Positions 24,520-38,500 of a stretch of DNA of 64,000 bases are shown in pieces (within the stretch, counting starts at the first letter, position 1; each line of letters begins with the position of its first letter). Both the position numbers and the translations under genes were made by a program. A model generated the notes under the pieces. That model was not told the DNA's origin. It searched no databases and was given only the letters and a program-made list of their open reading frames with translations. The stretch comes from Macrotis lagotis (Eukaryota; Chordata; Mammalia; Peramelemorphia; Peramelidae), in contig NC_133664.1 of NCBI RefSeq assembly GCF_037893015.1, positions 130,113,742 to 130,177,741 of the forward strand. Direction: 5' to 3'.

Positions 24520-24770
24520 TACACCTTGACTTTCTCATTTGTTCCTTGGCTTTCCTTCAAGCAAAAAGGCTTTCCTGATCCCAATGAATTCTAATTATCT
24601 CCAATTTATCCTGAACATTTCTTGCTTGTACATAGGTGTTTGCATGTTGTATTTCCTATTAGACAGTAAGTTCCCTGCGAACCAGGACTCTTTCATCTTT
24701 ATTTGTAAACCTAGTGGTTAGCACAGTGAAACAGATACTTAATATAATATATACTTAATAGACAATAGGG
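24520..24770 (+). repeat. L2 LINE 3' end
   Basis: Ordered L2 landmarks: 'aatgaattctaattatctccaatttatcctgaac', 'ttgtacataggtgtttgcatgttg', 'agacagtaagttccctgcgaaccaggac', 'ggttagcacagtg'. Confidence 0.75.
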
Positions 24771-25580
24771 AACTGACAGACTGATTATTTAAAATGACCT
24801 TTAGGATCCCTTCTACCTCTAAATCACAAATCCTATGATTTCTATTTTGATATTCTTCAAGTATAAAGAAAAGGAATTATTTTTTTCTGAACTCTATCAG
24901 TTTATCAGCTTGTGGGCAAGGGAGGATATATGGGAATCCAATTCTTACTATTGGGAGACTGTTTCCAAATTAGAATCTGTCTATCTAGGCAGAAAGGTTT
25001 GAGCTTAACCACCTTGAAATGAGAATAAGCCAGGTGAACATATTGTTTGGTTGAGAAGATGCCAAACTTAGCACATTGACTTTGCAATTGAGAAAGGAGT
25101 GGGAAGAAAATCTTTGGCTGATAGGAGAAAAGAGATGAAAGCAAGGAAGACAAAGGCAGATAAGAAAGAAGGGATAGATTTTTATGTTTATAATGCTATG
25201 CCCTTAATGAAGACTCAGTAAACTTAACAACCTGAAATCCGCTTTGAGGTTGGCTAAAAAAGTCTTGTCAAAGGACCCAGCAGAAGGTGACCACAGTCAT
25301 TTCTAAGAAAAAGGAAACTGAAGATACTGAAATTCTCCCTCTGCTATGATAACTGCCCTAAATACCATAAAGAACATGAAAAAACTGTGATCTGGCTCCA
25401 GGTTTGCATTTTCTGATTTCATTCAGGAAAAGGCAGGCAGAAATAGAGAAAAGAGGAAGAGGAAGAATGATATGAGTTGAGAGGAGGGAGTACATTTGAC
25501 AACAATCTTCCATTTTGCAACTGTCTCATTGCCATGGCTAACCTTCAAGTTGGCAAATTAGTGTATTTTACAAGTGTGTT
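24771..25580. other. Intergenic, nothing recognised
   Basis: No supported exon, RNA gene or intact repeat. Confidence 0.35.
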
Positions 25581-25589
25581 ATGTATTTG

Positions 25590-25720
25590 AGAGGAAGCTT
25601 TGCTTAGTGGATAGAAGGTACACAGAGTCAGGCAAATCTGGGTGCCAATTCTACATCTTACCTATGACTTCTTAGTTTAATAACTTCTAAAAACACTCTT
25701 AGCTTTTCAATCTCCCCAGG
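25590..25720 (+). repeat. MIR/MAR-type SINE fragment
   Basis: 'gcttagtggatagaaggtacacagagtcagg' followed by 'ctgggtgccaattctac' and 'cctatgacttc', the SINE head and core order. Degraded. Confidence 0.5.
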
Positions 25721-25879
25721 CAACTTTCTAGGGCCATAGCTGTTGTTTTGCATAGGTGGAGGGAGCTTCTCTGCACTAATGAAATCACAGGGAGGTATGG
25801 CCTCACTCCCCCACTCACCCACCCAATAACTTTGCTTATAGTATATCTTGTACAATATTTATGAACACTACTTCTTTGG

Positions 25880-26260
25880 GTATTTTATTGCATAATTACT
25901 TTCACTTTTGCTTATTTGGGAATTTGAACCATTCTATTAAAATTAAAGTTAAATGAGGTCACTTTTAAAAGGAAAAAGTCAACTTGTTAGCATAACGCAG
26001 TCATGCCTTTTGCACTCAGTATATACTTTACATTGTTTTCCCTTTTAAACTGATAGAAAGTCTAAACCACAGTCATTAAAATCAAGTTCCCCTGTGCCTT
26101 TTTTCTTTTTAATTCAAATGTGAAAGTGCAGGTTTCCAGTATCCTGAGCAAAAAGCTATGGAAAACAGTTAATGTACCAAACTTGGGAAAATGTCCAGAG
26201 CAGGAATGCAATGATGAAATCATGTGTTAGTGAATTTTGATCTTTTGGCATTTAGGCTTA
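25880..26260. promoter_or_regulatory. Repeat-free AT-rich stretch, possible conserved non-coding element
   Basis: Complex unique sequence with several AATTAAA/TTAAAA-type homeodomain-like cores and a 'gaggtcac' half site near 25952. It is proposed as regulatory only from its complexity, freedom from repeats and position in the gene-poor flank of a developmental gene. Confidence 0.2.
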
Positions 26261-29200
26261 TGTCTGTGTTTCCAGTTATGTAAAGCATAGAGAAGCTGAC
26301 AATTGCAGGGTTGTATGGAAGTACTCTAGTTTCTTCATAAGCCAAGAGAATCAACCTCAGCTATGTCTTTTGCATTCAAAGTCTTTTTTGTATATAACTA
26401 CAACTTTCTTTGGGCTGTATTTCCTGCCTTCCAGAGAACAAGTAACATCATACCAACATGCAAAGCTTCAAGCTTTTTTTTTTTATCTGAAGGTCTAGGA
26501 TCACAGTTAAGGACTCTTATTCATGTCCCTGTGAACTTCACATGTATATATATTTTCTTTAGGTACTCTACTAACACAAAATGAGAACAATTTAGTCCAC
26601 AAGAAAACTCAGGAATTGAATATGAATAAAAAATATTGGACGAGGGGAATAACAAGTATTTCTTAAATGTTTTTTTTTAATTGAACAACTTTTTGACTGA
26701 GCTTTTGTCACCACCCAAGCTACCATGATCAAATCCAAAATCACTGTCTCAATCACTAACCTGATATTTCCTTAGGGGTAGGATTTAATTCTGAATTATT
26801 ATTTTAAGTAGAAATACTCAATGGAGCAACATGATATAAATACCAGAGAAGAGAGGGCTTGAAGGGGTGCTCCTGATAAGGTACAAGATCAAGGTTCCCC
26901 CAAAGGGAATAATAATACCAATAGATTTCTTAACCTCCTAATCTGCTGTGCTATAGAAAAATTCAGAGGGAACTTGGAGAGGAATGGGATGGGGGCTTTG
27001 AGGAATGAGAATTTCCTCTTCACTTTCTCTCCAATACCATAGGAGGGAAGAATGAATTGGGACAACTGGAAGAAATGAACCGGAATGAAAGGTCAAGTTT
27101 CAGGGTGGGGCTGGGCCTTACATAAGAAAATTCTATTCTCTTTTCTTATTCTAACTACAGTAATGAGTCACCCTAAATAACTATAAAGTGGAATGGGACA
27201 ACACCAAAAGATTCTTAAGGCATGTAGATTTACCATACAGGAAATGGAAGTTAAGGTGATGCTAAGTGTCCCAACCCTTATTTCTCACCCCAGAAAAGTA
27301 GTTTAAGAAAACTTTTATCTTAAAAACTAAAGCAAGTCAATCATTCTCAGACAACGAAAAAATAGTTACATAAGGTTGAGGTACTTCATTTTTTAGGACC
27401 CTAAAAATCAGAAATGCCTTTATTATGAAAACTGAGTTTTTTTTGTCACCCAACTCTCCAAGCTACCATAATCAAATCCCAAATCACTGTCTCAATCACT
27501 ATCTTGATACCAGGATATTTTTGTTTTGTTGTCGTAGAGGGGCTTCTTATTCAGAAAATGATTAGATCTGATGGTACCTGAAGTCCTTTCATTTCTCAGA
27601 TTCTGTGATTCTTCGAATATTTTTCTGGAAAACCTTTTAAAAAGACTAATCTCTCAACTTTATGCAGTTTGTTCCTCTAAGACCAAATTCAGTGTTGCCT
27701 CCGGAAACTGTTTGCTGAGTCTTTTTGCCTTTTTCTTTTTTCCCTTTTTAATTTAATTTTCTTTTTTAGTCTCGATCCTGTAAAGTTTCCCCGTGAACCC
27801 GTGCGCAAACAGGGCCGAGGGGGTGAGGGGAGAGGAAAGGAGCATCTCATAATTGTTTTGGCCCCCAGTCCAGGAGTCGCTATCTGCGGAGTCCCAGCAG
27901 TAGAATCGGGAGAGGAGAACTTCTCCAGCTTGTGGGAGACTGGGTCTGGACCTGGGGAACTAGTGAGTTGAACACCTCCAACTTTGCCTCTTCTGGATCG
28001 AAATCTGAGGAGTTTCTTCTGCATTAAGTATTCCTGCACAGTACAGAATAAAAAAAAAATGTTAAATTGACTGCTCGAAACTTCCGTATCTGTCCCTCAT
28101 CCTTCAATCTTTTCCCTCCCTCCCTATCAAGGAGCACTAATATTTCTCTCATCCCTGCATTTCTCCAAAAAAAAAAAAAAGTCAGGATCTAAGGTATTCT
28201 CAGTCTTGTTCTCTCCACACTTCAAAAAGTCGGAATCCTTAGTAGGAAACAAGAAGCTTTTTATTAAAAACAAAAAGCATTTTTAAATGTTACATGGAGT
28301 TTAACTGGTCCTGATTAGACTACCTGGGAATAAAAGCAACCCAGCCTTAAAAGTTCCCTACTATCCCTTCTAAAACCTCTGCCCTTGCCTTGGGAAATGA
28401 ACCTGCTTTTTCAACTAGGATGGAGGAAGGAATTATAATCTTTTATCTACCAAGAAAATTAGGGAAGTGTGTGTGGAATCAGGCTTGCGATGTGGAGGAG
28501 GGATGGAGTGGACTGCGGATCCTGATCTGGAAAATGAGGAAAGAAACATGCTAAGGAATTGATCCATTTACGAATACAGCATCCCTTTACCTTACACCTC
28601 TCCCTTTATTTCTACTTAGACGCTTTATTTCTCAGCCCCTCGTAAAGAAATATTTAGAAAAAAGAAAATTGTTTTGGATCCTTTGATATCAAGAACATCG
28701 TTTAATCTGATTTTTAGTTTACAGAGGACAGGTAGATTTTTTTTTTAAATAGCGAAACAGGGAAACGAAATACTGAAGAATTCATGCAAAGTGAGATAAA
28801 AAAAAATCCTTTGGCGGAACCTACTCCATAAGGGACCCCCACCTTTTGTGCATTTAATTAATTTCTGAGGTTGAATATTGAAGGTGGAGAAGTGGACTTC
28901 TGTGTAGAAGAGCCTCTCAATCTTTTGTATCCCGAATTCTATCACTGCTGTGAACTTACTGCAAACAAAACTGTAGATTCCCCAGAGTAGGACTTACATT
29001 CTATACAGCTTAAAGAAGTTCGTTAGCGTCTAGGAACATATAAACCTTTCTTCCTGGTCCTTCTGATCACATAGAGTCCCATTTCTGAATCTCGGATGGG
29101 GTTTAAAAAAGCAGAATTCCCACGACTGCTGAAAGGGTGATTAATTTCTAGTTTGGGAGTAAGGAATGAAAATAGCCTCGATTTACAGAGTCAATAAACC

Positions 29201-31050
29201 AGCAGTTTATTTTGACCCAGTCTTACTTCGTTTTGGCTTTATATCCAAAGTGCTACGTTTTGAAAGTAAATTCACTGAGCTTGTTATTATTATTATTATT
29301 GATTTAAAAAAGCAACAGCCACCTTATAAAACCAATTGTAACAACAACAAAAAACTAGCCAAATATCTTTCCCTAAAAAAGGAAAACAAGATCCTTTTTT
29401 AACTGATTAGTATCCATCTCCATCCTTTGCCATTTTATTCTCCATATTAAAAAAATCAGAATAATAAAGATTTTTACTCTCTTTGTTTCTTTGCAACTTA
29501 TGAAACAAAAAAATAAAAATATGCATCATTTTGTAATCTCCATTAGAGCCTATCACTAACTCCTCTGGGAGTAGCTTTAATATTTCTGAAAGCTTGACCT
29601 TTGGGTCCACTTACATTGAGAAAAGACTAGCTTCGTTTATTTCTTAATACAGATATAAAGGAGACAGTCTCCCCCTCCCCCATAACTTCTTGCTACCTAT
29701 TATAATTTACCCTTCCATAAATTTTTAAATTAAAAATCAACAATTTTTTAAATAAAAAAGGGAAAAGCAAAATCAAACCCTTAAGATGTATCTGGAAGCG
29801 TTCCTCGATCTTCGGAAGAAAAGTATGTTTCCTTTGATTTTTTTTTCCCCTAAGAGGCAGACGTATGGATGAGCAGAATTACCCAGAAAAAGTAATCCCC
29901 AATAATAATATGTGTTCCGCTTCCCTCCCTCTGTCTAGTTCCACTGAAGCTAATAAGCTGCATAGTGAAAGAAGATTGTTTTTTGTTCTCTGATTGAGGC
30001 TGAAACACAACCTGCTCTGAGATGCTTGGGGCAGCCGGAGAGGGGAGGGGGAATTAGAAGGGAGTGAAAACTGTTAAACACTTCAAGAGAAAGATTAATA
30101 CACGTGGCAGAAGGCTGAAAATTATTATACTTTTCAATTCATTTTATATTTCTTAAAACACGACGGAATTATGTACTGTGCTAAGAAGGAAGAAATTAAA
30201 GATTAAGGATTACTTGGTATTTTACATCTTTATATAATCGCCTTTAGTAATCCTAACCAAGAGATGAATTTTCCTGTGTCTGGGATTTAAATGTGTGTTA
30301 GATATCTCATGAAATTTTGCAAGTGAGCAATGTCAAGAATAGTTTAGAAAGGAATGAAATGCAAAACCAATTAACTAAGAAAAGAACAGGAGCTGGTCCT
30401 GAGAGAATATTAAATTATTTTACATAAGTACAACTTTTGCTCCTGTCTCCAAGAAGGCCTGAACTCGAGTACTGAGTGTGGAGATGTTGAAGGAGGGGGA
30501 GGCTCTTTGTGCATTAGCGAATAGAAGGTAGCAAATTGCCCAGGTTACCTCAGTATCTCACATTCAGAATATTCATAAATTTGGAATTCGACTTCAGACT
30601 AGGAACTAACGTGAAGTGAAGATGTGAGGGAAGCAAATAAATACCCCCCCCCTTCATGTGAAAAACAAGTAATTAGCCATCAGGTTGGGGGGGGTGAATA
30701 AAAATAAGCCTTTAGTAAGAAAACCCAAAGAAACCTAGCCATATCACTACCAGAGAAATCACCCCTTTCTTTTTTACGCTGCTTTTGTACATTGAACTGG
30801 GTTTTTAAGAGCTGAACCTATTTTTTCTTTCTTTTCTCTCTTTTTTTGTCTTCCTTTTTTTTAGAGGCTCCTGCATTTCTCGGATTTTCTATGCAGGGGT
30901 GGCAGGAGAGCAGGGAATTGTCAAAATTCTGATTACTTTATCTTTTTATTTTATTTTTTAAGTGTCGGAGGAAGAAATAAATAGGTAGATAGAAGAGTTC
31001 TGACTTAATATCTGTAGACGCTGTTTCTGTCTGTCAGACTAAAACATGTT
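26261..31050. other. Intergenic region upstream of FEZF1, largely unique
   Basis: Few recognisable repeats over nearly 5 kb, in contrast to the flanks; such repeat depletion is common around developmental transcription-factor genes. Text shared between 26690-26765 and 27435-27505 (caccca...gctaccat...atcaaatccaaaatcactgtctcaatcacta) forms a direct repeat about 745 bp apart. No exon is supported. In human a divergent non-coding RNA (FEZF1-AS1) starts near FEZF1, so minus-strand exons may be hidden here. Confidence 0.4.
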
Positions 31051-31059
31051 TTTCTTTAA

Positions 31060-31300
31060 GATTTGAACAGGAACATATCCATTAACAAATAATGAATTGC
31101 GGAGATTTGATTTACAAAGCAGCTCCTTTGCACTTAAGACTAAAGAAGCCCAGCATTATCTTAATGGAAGGCTATAATTGCTGCTTTGGGATATTTACAC
31201 TGCTCAAATGACATTGCAGTAGATTTTACTTTCAAACACATGTCAAAAAAGCAAATCCCGAAAAGACTAGTGAAAAGCAAACTGTTGCCATATTAAATAT
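31060..31300. promoter_or_regulatory. Candidate conserved enhancer upstream of FEZF1
   Basis: Repeat-free, moderately complex sequence with a TAATTG homeodomain core at 31175-31180, 'tttgcacttaag' near 31128 and 'acacatgtca' (E-box-like CATGTC) near 31238. Its texture resembles vertebrate conserved non-coding elements, but conservation cannot be measured here. Confidence 0.3.
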
Positions 31301-33063
31301 ACAAAAGCTTTTTTTTTTAAAAAAATAAGAAACAAGCCATACCCCCAGTCAATAATTTCCTTTCTTATTCCAGAAAGTGAAATTTACCCAGGTTGAAGTT
31401 GTGGAGGGGGGAAGGGAAGAGGAGGAGAGAGGAAGGAGTACTTTAGACTAACAGAAGGTGAACTGGAAACATTCAACCTAGAAGGCAGGTAAGTTGTGAA
31501 AGTTAACTCCTCTTCCCAGTTAAACCCAGCTGGGTCGCTTGGTCATTTGCTTCAATCTGACCTTGTTCTGGAGGGAATAGAACTTCAGAAAGGGAATTTT
31601 TCGATGCTGGGAAGCAGCAGGTAGGAAAGGAACCTGATCAGCCCCCAAAAGGCAGCAATTAAAGTCTTAACCGCGACCCATCTGTCGCAGGATCGGCACC
31701 CCTTTCTCTTCCTTTCCTTTATACCTCCCCTTCCCTCCCCCAGCCCCACCACTCTCCTCTTTGTCTGTGCAAGGAATGGGAGGAGACAGAACCAGCGTCC
31801 CCAGAAGTAAGAAGAAAAGAAAATACCGTCTTGATAGGTTTTTTTAAATGTCGGAACTTTTACTAAGAATTCCTCCCAAAGGCCTAGACGTCCTCCTTCC
31901 GGGTGGATGTGACTCCCGGAGCTAAGTTCACGGCGGCTCAACCTGACACCTCCCGGCGATGCGGGAGGGGCGGCATGTGCCCCCCCCCCCAGCCCTCCCC
32001 TTCCTATCTCCATCTATCCGCCCTGCCTGAGAGGTCCCCCTACCTTTGCGGTGGTTCGCGGGGTCAGTCGCATCTGGGCCATTAACTCCGGCGCCCTGGA
32101 GCTGCCAGCTCCCGGTTCTTAGTTCCCCCTCCCCACAGAGCGGGGTCCCCAGCACCCACCCCTCAACTCGCGGGCACACAAACACACACACACGCACGCA
32201 CGCACCCCAACCCCAAACCTCTCCTCCCCGGACGCCTGGGTCCCACTCACGAACTGGCTGAACACAAGAGACAAGAAGGGGGGAGATGGGGGTGTGCTGA
32301 CTCCACGGGGTGATGCAGCGTCCTGCCGCAGCCTATTGGGGGTGGGGGCGGGAGGAGGGGAAGGAGCCCAAGGTACAGGAAGAATCTGGAAAGCGCCGCT
32401 GAGGAGGAGGCCGGACAGAGGATTCCCATCCTGGGGTGGACTTTATCCCGTCTGGGCCCGGGCCCCTCCACCTTTACCTTTCTCCCCAACCGAGAAAAGG
32501 TGCGGGGTGGGGGGGCGCGGGAGAGAGCGGGGGCTCGCCCCTAAACGGTTTGGGAACTTTGGATAAAAGGCAGGCCCCCATCTTTCCCAAAGCGGTCCCT
32601 CCTGCCCTTCTGGTCCCGGGGCCGCCCAGGTTAGCGAAGTCCTGCTCCCCCGCGCGCCCGAGCTCCTCCGCCTTCCATCCCCCTCGTGGCGCGAGTTCAC
32701 GCGTGGTGCACACTCACCCCGCAGCACCCCTCACCTTTCTCTGGGGACGGAGGCGCAGCGCGGGGGGGCGCCCCTCTTCTGCGGGCCCGAGGGACCCGAG
32801 GAGGCGCCTCGGAGCCCGCAGCCGCCTTCCGGTACCCCAGGCCCGCTCGGGGTGGGGGCAGCCGCGGTCAGAGCCCCCGGGTCCCAGCGGCCTCGGGGCT
32901 GTGAGCTCCTTTGGTCCTGGGTGGGAGGCGGGGGAGGGGGCGGGCGGGGACGAGCGCGGATTTCCCCGTCCTCTATTTGGGCGCGCCGCACTTCAGACAA
33001 AACCGGGGGGACTTCAGCTGAGTGGCAGCCGGTTCCCCGTCAGTGTGTCAGTATGTAAGAGTG

Positions 33064-33066
<3 letters not shown>

Positions 33067-33111
<45 letters not shown>
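33067..33111 (+). repeat. (GT)n microsatellite in FEZF1 promoter region
   Basis: About 22 GT units roughly 0.9 kb upstream of the FEZF1 start codon. Alternating purine-pyrimidine DNA of this length can adopt Z-form. Confidence 0.95.
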
Positions 33112-33114
<3 letters not shown>

Positions 33115-33453
33115 ACTGAAGCGGAGCCACGGCTTCCTGGCACATTGAGCTCGAGAGGGGCCAACATTGGGGGGAAGGGGGCCCCCAGCTTCCCCTCAAC
33201 TTTCTAGGGACTCGGGGGGTCCTCGGGGGTGCGGCAGGGAGCACACGCGGACACGTCGCGTTTTCGGGGAGGGGCCCTCACTCCCGGGAGCGGTTTACCT
33301 GGCCGGGGTCTTGCAGGGGTCCGGGCCTCCGAGGGTCCCCGCGCGGGGCCGGGGGCCGCGGCCGGCCTCGGAGAGGGCGCCGGTGCGTTTGCCCCCCGAA
33401 TTAGGATCCGTTTCCTTCTCCAGCCCCCCCTCCCCGCATGCAGTGATGTCGGG

Positions 33454-33461
33454 TGACGTCA
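33454..33461. promoter_or_regulatory. Palindromic CRE (TGACGTCA)
   Basis: Exact 8-bp CREB/ATF consensus within the CpG island, 567 bp upstream of the FEZF1 ATG. The full palindrome is rare by chance and in CpG islands is often a proximal promoter element. The transcription start site is unknown. Confidence 0.6.
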
Positions 33462-33632
33462 CTTAGAGCCCGAGGAGAGCGTGGGTCTGGAAGCCGATGG
33501 CGAATTCAAAAAGACGGAGACAGAGGAAGGGAGAGGAGGGAGGAAGGGGAGGCCGGCCAGCCAGAGATCGAGAGGGGGGCAGGGGCCGCCGGAGCGCCCC
33601 CGCCTTTTCTGGGCGGGGGGAAGCCTCGCTCA

Positions 33633-33637
33633 CCAAT
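33633..33637 (+). promoter_or_regulatory. CCAAT box candidate
   Basis: CCAAT in the context 'ctcaccaatgaaaa', about 390 bp upstream of the start codon; a reverse ATTGG lies at 33746-33750. Both are possible NF-Y sites in the FEZF1 promoter or 5' UTR. Confidence 0.35.
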
Positions 33638-33843
33638 GAAAAGTGGCCGCTTCCCGAAGAGGAGGAAAAAAAAAAGTTTTCCTGTTGACTGTTGGAAGCG
33701 AATTGAGCAATTATCTAGTTTACCTTCTCCTCTTGGAAGTTAACGATTGGCGAGATCTTTGCTGCGTTATTGACACAACACTTTCTATTGATAGAAATAA
33801 GTAGTGATTGTCCCCGAGTCATCCGTACGCCAAGGCGACTGCG

Positions 33844-36430
<2,587 letters not shown>

Positions 36431-37320
36431 AAGCGCCGACCCGCCACCTCTGCCCGGCCAGTGGGCCCCGCTGCTTCTTCAACGACGCACTGGGTGGGAA
36501 ACTGAGCGCTGATTCGGCCTATCTAGCACCTGGGAGCAGACAGCACCCACCCAGTCTCCTCGTCTCGGTGGAGGCCAACAGAAGGCTCGGCCGCCACCGC
36601 CCTTTGGCCTCTTTGCATGCACCTGCTAAACGGTTTTTGTGTATTATACTTGATATAGCCACTAACAGTCATGAAAGTTTTTTTTAATTATTTTTTTCTG
36701 TTGTTCGTTTTCTTTTCTTAAAAACAAAATAAGACTTTTTTCATCTCGGGTGGAGAGATGGTGTTTTCGTTTTGTTTTTTAAAAAAGCAAATTTCTGCTG
36801 TATTTATTGGAATCTGTATTATCCTATCCGGGAATGCTGCATCACTTTAATTTTATTATTGTATATATTTCCATTGTGTTGATTCTGCCATCTCCAGATG
36901 CCTGCTGATCGCTTCATCTCTTCTTTCCCTTGAGTATCACAATACAGTATATTTGCATGTATGTGTGTGTATAGAGACATACACAATATGTATACACAAA
37001 ATACATTGTATGTGTGTATATGGAAACAAAGAGTACCCTGCATCATATGTATATGTGAATATACATACACATATATGCATCCCCACACGAATGTGTTTAC
37101 AATTTACTGTATACACATACATATATGCACAGTGCATAAAGACCTACATATATAAATGCATAACCTACAAATACACCACTCAAGCACACAGATATACGCC
37201 TATGTATACTGGATCGAGCTGGTTCTTTATGTATGGATTTGAATTTCAGTTTTGATTCTTGCACGTGAAAAACTGATTCGTGGACTGGTGAAAATAAATA
37301 CTTGGAACATGCTAAGCTAA
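36431..37320 (+). other. FEZF1: FEZF1 3' UTR (probable)
   Basis: GC-rich just after the stop, then AT-rich. Contains a Pumilio-type TGTATATA at 36860-36867 and a TATG/CATA-rich tract at about 36955-37170 that may be a degenerate microsatellite. The end is taken just after the first clear AATAAA. Confidence 0.6.
37293..37298 (+). terminator. FEZF1: Candidate FEZF1 poly(A) signal AATAAA
   Basis: First canonical hexamer after the stop, about 860 nt downstream, followed within 50 nt by a T/G-rich stretch ('ctctgtattcttcagttttg'). Plausible but unproven cleavage site. Confidence 0.55.
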
Positions 37321-37789
37321 ACAACAAATTGCAGAGCTCTGTATTCTTCAGTTTTGAGGTCATTGATTTAAAAAAAAATATTCAATTTTGTAAAACCTGT
37401 CCCCATGCATTGATCTGGAAAGATATTAGGAGCAAAGGTCTTGAAGTGGCTTCGAGTTTTTGCTCTTGCCAGGGGCCGGATATGGAGGTTTCTAATGGTA
37501 GTGAGTCTTTGTGACATCTCAATGCTGTGATATACAAATGTTAAAAATAAGAATGAGGGAAGGGCATATATGGACATAATACCCTTATAAATATTAAGTT
37601 TACATACAATATAGAGTGTATCGCATGCATCTTATTCACCTATTACGAACTCGGAGCTTGCAACGGAAACCTTAATATATTGTGGAATTGTTGGTGGTGG
37701 TGTTGTGTGTATGTGTGTTTTTAATGAGTGTATATGTTTATAGACGAATGCACCTTCATCCAAGGAGGGAACATGGATGAAAACCAAAC

Positions 37790-38010
37790 TGTGCTTGGTG
37801 CCAGGTCCTTGAAATGCTTCAAGTGTTAATCAGCAGCTCCGCTGTGAGCCCAGGCTCTGGTGTTTTCTAACTGCAAGTCTCTCCTGTTTTCTTGCCAAAA
37901 CAGTGAAACAACTGCTAAAGACTTTAATTAAGAGGGGTAATTAGTTCAGATTTATCAAAGCCGGGTTGTTATACTATTAGCTGCTCAGTAGAAGCTGCCA
38001 GACAAGCCTC
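37790..38010. promoter_or_regulatory. Candidate conserved element downstream of FEZF1
   Basis: Repeat-free sequence containing the palindrome TTAATTAA at 37924-37931, a TAATTAG homeodomain core at 37938-37944 and 'gtgttaatcagcagctcc' near 37823. Dense homeodomain-type sites beside a forebrain gene suggest an enhancer; conservation is untested. Confidence 0.3.
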
Positions 38011-38418
38011 ACAACCAAGCCCGCTCTTCCTTCCTTGCTGCCCTGGGCTCTGTCTGCTAAACTGCTAGGGGAAGGGGACAGAAGCCAACTCAGGGGAACC
38101 TTGGTTCCAAGACAAAAAGGTGACTGGACATGGTGCAAACAGTTTCACCCCCCACACACACACTTGTCACTGTCCGCGTGTTCCAAACAAGATGCGGCTA
38201 GTCCTAAATGGTGGGTGTCCATCCCTTTCCCCAATACTTCTCCTACCCCAAAGTCCTTTCCATATAAGCACCTTAATTAGCTACTGGTCATAATCGAAAA
38301 CAGACACATTAAAGGCAAATTCTTGGGGGAGGGGGAACTGAGATGATTTTTTTCCCCCAGGTTTTTTCCCTAGGGTGATGTCAATTCAGACCCTCCAGAC
38401 TGAGGAGGAAGAATATAA

Positions 38419-38419
38419 G

Positions 38420-38481
<62 letters not shown>

Positions 38482-38500
38482 CATACATACACACACACAT
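38419..38500. repeat. (AT)n-(CATA)n-(CA)n microsatellite
   Basis: About 28 AT units followed by short CATA and CA runs. Open Tyr/Ile frames here are artefacts. Confidence 0.95.

Noticed and set aside
32436..33119. 227-codon open frame upstream of FEZF1
   Set aside because: GC-rich island sequence has few stop codons. Open frames overlap on both strands, there is no recognisable domain, and it ends in a GT microsatellite.
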